Below are positions 61,640-64,000 of a stretch of DNA of 64,000 nucleotides, one piece after another; the stretch's first letter is position 1, and every line of letters starts with the position of its first letter. Both the position numbers and the translations under genes were made by a program. The DNA is taken from positions 186,001 through 250,000 of the forward strand of contig JABJIC010000030.1 of the NCBI GenBank assembly GCA_018661465.1, read 5' to 3'. The notes under the pieces were generated by a model. It did no database searches. It was not told the DNA's origin and was given only the letters and a program-made list of their open reading frames with translations. Source of the DNA: Gammaproteobacteria bacterium. Lineage in GTDB: Bacteria > Pseudomonadota > Gammaproteobacteria > Pseudomonadales > Pseudohongiellaceae.

Positions 61640-61655
61640 ATCAAAGCACTTTGAT
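61640..61655. promoter_or_regulatory. Palindrome ATCAAAG-CA-CTTTGAT, candidate operator
   Basis: A perfect 7-bp inverted repeat with a 2-base spacer lies in the divergent region, about 150 bases upstream of the gene at 61804 and 130 bases upstream of the lipoprotein gene. It looks like a binding site for a dimeric regulator; which one is unknown. Confidence 0.4.
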
Positions 61656-61803
61656 TCTTAGTTGGAGAAACGGATTTAAATGTACGCAATTAGGGTGTGC
61701 TAAGAAGTGTGCTATTGTTTTCAAATCCAGATAGCAGGAAGTTACTGTATTATTACTTTGACGCTATTAATTAATTCTTTACCAACAGGGGAGGCAAGAT
61801 GTC

Positions 61804-62391
61804 ATGGGTAAATTTGGGAAAGCTGTGCTGGGTCTTGGAATCCTTCTGTTTGTCACTCTGCTGACTCTGCGCGTAACCGGGCTCGACCCCGAGTACATGG
61901 ACTACACCACCGAGGAATACACTCAGAGAGGCCGCATGACTTGGCCCGGTTTGTGGTTATCGGGGGAAGTCGTGGGAGAGCCAGTTGATAATTGGGATTG
62001 GGTCAATGACGTAGATCACCCTGAGCGGGGCAACACCATAATGCTTGAGACTCGTACCTGGTATGGCATTCCGTACTCGGTTACGATCCTGCCAACTCCC
62101 CGCGGCGACGAACTCTATATAGGTGGCAGTGCAAGAGATGCCAGGCTGGAAAGAGAGTTTCCCCATTATAAACAGTGGTGGCAAAACGTTGAACGTGACC
62201 CGCGTGTGCGATTAAAGATCGATGGCAAGATCTATGAGATGACAGCGGCGCTGATTCACGACCCTGAAGAGCTTGCCGAGATTCTAGGCAGAGACGCGGT
62301 AACCACAACCGTGGCTGAAGACGGAACTGAGCAGATCGTTGCAAAATGGTATTATTGGCGTGTAGACCAGCGAAACATTGCGCAGTACTAG
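61804..62391 (+). CDS. Membrane-anchored small barrel-like protein of unknown function
   Basis: The 195-residue product has an N-terminal hydrophobic anchor ('AVLGLGILLFVTLLTLRVTGL'), with GGGGAGG upstream. The body parallels the proteins at 17587 and 18932: 'GLWLSGEVVGEPVDNWDWVND' matches their 'SGE..SG.EPDW.F', 'GDELYIGGSARDARLE' their 'EGKIYV.SGY', and 'RLKIDGKIYEMTAALIHDPEE' their late 'R.N...Y...LVRI' strands. It lacks a 44-aa peptide partner. A TonB receptor follows 41 bases later, so it may contribute to the same uptake process. Confidence 0.78.
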   Translation: MGKFGKAVLGLGILLFVTLLTLRVTGLDPEYMDYTTEEYTQRGRMTWPGLWLSGEVVGEPVDNWDWVNDVDHPERGNTIMLETRTWYGIPYSVTILPTPRGDELYIGGSARDARLEREFPHYKQWWQNVERDPRVRLKIDGKIYEMTAALIHDPEELAEILGRDAVTTTVAEDGTEQIVAKWYYWRVDQRNIAQY

Positions 62392-62432
62392 TTTAAGCCT
62401 TTAATTTGCATCACTTCCGGTTTGTAGATTTT

Positions 62433-64000
62433 ATGAGTAACTCTGATTTATCTCGACTAGCAAATTCCTTCCTCCTTTCATTGTTAGCAATAGCCATTGC
62501 AGGCACTGCCCCGAGCAAAACTATCGCCCAGGAAGAAGAAGTCGAAGAGATTTTGGTCACTTCTACTCGAAGCAGGCGCAGCTTTGAGGACTTGCCTACT
62601 CGAGTGGAAGTGCTCGGTGGTGAAGAAATAAACGAAAAAGCCAATATGAAGCCCGGTGATATTCGTATGCTGCTGAATGAAAGCACTGGCATCTATGTTC
62701 AACAAACTTCGGCAACAAGCTTTAATTCCACTATTCGCATGCAGGGCCTGGATGGCAAGTACACGCAGTTGTTGCGTGATGGCATGCCTCTCTACAGCGG
62801 ATTTTCCGGTGGCCTAAGTTTATTGCAAATCGCTCCTTTGGACTTGAGACAGGTAGAAGTTGTAAAAGGGGCGAACTCCACTTTGTATGGCGGCGGGGCG
62901 ATCGCTGGTCTAGTTAATCTTGTTACTCGCAGGCCAAGTGATGAACCTGAGCTGTCTGTGCTTCTCAATGCAACTTCGGCCGACGGCTTGGATGCTAGTA
63001 CATTCTACAGTGTTAGCAATGAATCATTCGGGACCACAGTGTTTGCTTCATATAACTCCAGTGAGGGTTATGACCCCGCAGGAAATGATCTAAGCGCAAT
63101 TCCGGAATTTGAGCGCTGGACTTTGAACCCTAAATTATTTGTATACGGCGACGACAGTGAGTTGATGTTAGGTGTCAGCGTAGTAAATGAGAATAGGTTA
63201 GGCGGTGATATGAATTACATCGCTGGAGATCGCTCTCGGCCAGCCTATTATGAAGACAGCGCGACGCTTCGTGTTTCGAGCCAGCTAGAGTATTCGCGGA
63301 TATTGGATTCGGGGAGTGAGTTGGTGATACGTAACAGCTTCAGTCGCTTCAACAGGGAATTGCTGGTACCTGATTTTGAATTCAGTGGCACGCAGCTTTC
63401 CAGTTTCTCAGAGGCGCACTTATTGGGCGGCTCGATGTCGATGGATTGGGTTGTTGGTATGAACCTATGGACTGAGGATTTTGATCAGGACTCCGGTTTT
63501 TCGGCAATGCAAATCGACTATGATCAGCAGACATTTGGTGTATTCGCGCAGGGCACTAAGTCTCTTTCGGGCACATGGTCACTCGAAGCCGGCCTACGGG
63601 TGGACAGCGATAGCGATTATGGAGAATTCTTCCTGCCTCGTTTGTCATTACTCTATACCGGCTTTGAAGATACCAGCATTCGTTTGGGAGGTGGTCTCGG
63701 CTACAAACTGCCGACGCCATTTTCGGAAGAAGCTGAGCGCATCCAGTTTCAAAATCTACTACCTTTGCAGATCGAAGATCTTGAAGTAGAGAGTTCCGCT
63801 GGAATAAATGCAGATATAAATCGCTCATGGCAATTGAATAATTTGCTCTCTCTCGACCTTAATTTACTTTTGTTTTATACCGAAGTGGACGATCCGCTAA
63901 TGCTTGTTCCGCAAGTTGATCAGGCTTATTCATATCAGCAGCCACTCCCTTCTATCGATTCGCGCGGTACTGAAATTAATGCGGTTTGGCGTTGGAATGA
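62433..64000 (+). CDS. TonB-dependent outer-membrane receptor, N-terminal part (runs off window)
   Basis: The ORF is open to the end of the window (522 codons) and is missing from the ORF track for that reason. A signal peptide ('FLLSLLAIAIAGTAPSKTIAQ') is followed by a TonB-box-like 'EEILVTSTRSRRSFEDLPTRVEVLG'. The plug domain has 'MLLNESTGIYVQQTSATSFNSTI', 'LLRDGMPLYSGFSGGLSLLQ' and 'QVEVVKGANSTLYGGGAIAGLVNLVTR', all standard. Barrel strands then run to base 64000. The plug resembles siderophore or vitamin-type receptors more than the receptor at 52498. The ligand is unknown. Confidence 0.93.
   Translation, partial: MSNSDLSRLANSFLLSLLAIAIAGTAPSKTIAQEEEVEEILVTSTRSRRSFEDLPTRVEVLGGEEINEKANMKPGDIRMLLNESTGIYVQQTSATSFNSTIRMQGLDGKYTQLLRDGMPLYSGFSGGLSLLQIAPLDLRQVEVVKGANSTLYGGGAIAGLVNLVTRRPSDEPELSVLLNATSADGLDASTFYSVSNESFGTTVFASYNSSEGYDPAGNDLSAIPEFERWTLNPKLFVYGDDSELMLGVSVVNENRLGGDMNYIAGDRSRPAYYEDSATLRVSSQLEYSRILDSGSELVIRNSFSRFNRELLVPDFEFSGTQLSSFSEAHLLGGSMSMDWVVGMNLWTEDFDQDSGFSAMQIDYDQQTFGVFAQGTKSLSGTWSLEAGLRVDSDSDYGEFFLPRLSLLYTGFEDTSIRLGGGLGYKLPTPFSEEAERIQFQNLLPLQIEDLEVESSAGINADINRSWQLNNLLSLDLNLLLFYTEVDDPLMLVPQVDQAYSYQQPLPSIDSRGTEINAVWRWN

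Noticed and set aside
1-64000. tRNA, rRNA, CRISPR, IS or prophage content
   Set aside because: I looked for tRNA T-loop patterns, regular spaced repeats, transposase or integrase motifs and phage genes and found none.

Overview
The window looks like a chromosomal segment of a Gram-negative, aerobic, probably marine gammaproteobacterium. The evidence is two TonB-dependent receptors plus a receptor remnant, many Sec and Tat signal peptides, lipoproteins, a YbiT-type ABC-F ATPase that reads very close to the gammaproteobacterial form, and an FNR-like box in front of hemN. The lineage is an inference from gene content. There are no rRNA or tRNA genes, no CRISPR array and no intact insertion sequence.

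Layout. 1-400: 5' end of hemN with an FNR/Anr-type box. 0.4-4.7 kb: an amidohydrolase operon in which two of three amidohydrolase domains have lost their metal motif. 5-12 kb: a periplasmic cytochrome c/copper-monooxygenase protein with a partner, a PhoD-like phosphatase and a PQQ dehydrogenase. 12-25 kb: small secreted and membrane proteins, a tannase-like esterase, a two-gene module (small barrel-like protein plus 44-aa membrane peptide) present twice in opposite orientation beside a TonB-receptor fragment, an NHL propeller with a LytTR regulator, and a putative metallopeptidase. 24-29 kb: Tat-exported FAD oxidase, HDAC-like deacetylase, ybiT. 29-36 kb: cupin, three copies of a secreted 'PDLQG...ACHEGN' family of unknown function, an LRR protein and a GH43-like propeller. 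36-48 kb: a co-directional run of secreted enzymes (second cytochrome/monooxygenase, second PQQ dehydrogenase, second LRR protein, CapA, NHL propeller, M28-like protein, two alpha/beta hydrolases). 48-50.4 kb: a three-gene minus-strand operon. 51-60 kb: HxlR regulator, DUF2306 protein, TonB receptor, SDR, GST, two class III CoA-transferases and a fourth PDLQG protein. 60-64 kb: methyltransferase, lipoprotein, a further barrel-like protein and a TonB receptor that runs off the end.

The strongest discovery is at 48766-49287. The ORF track splits it into two small ORFs, but it reads as one 173-aa gene across an in-frame TGA inside the motif U-G-S-C, with a hairpin starting just after the TGA. 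This is a UGSC-family selenoprotein. It sits between a 355-aa protein that ends in a CVDC motif and a crotonase-fold protein that appears to lack the usual catalytic glutamates.

The genes together suggest outer-membrane uptake of organic compounds, periplasmic oxidation by PQQ and copper enzymes with c-type cytochromes, ester and amide hydrolysis, and cytoplasmic CoA activation and degradation. The substrates cannot be named from the sequence. Several families occur in multiple copies, which points to local duplication.
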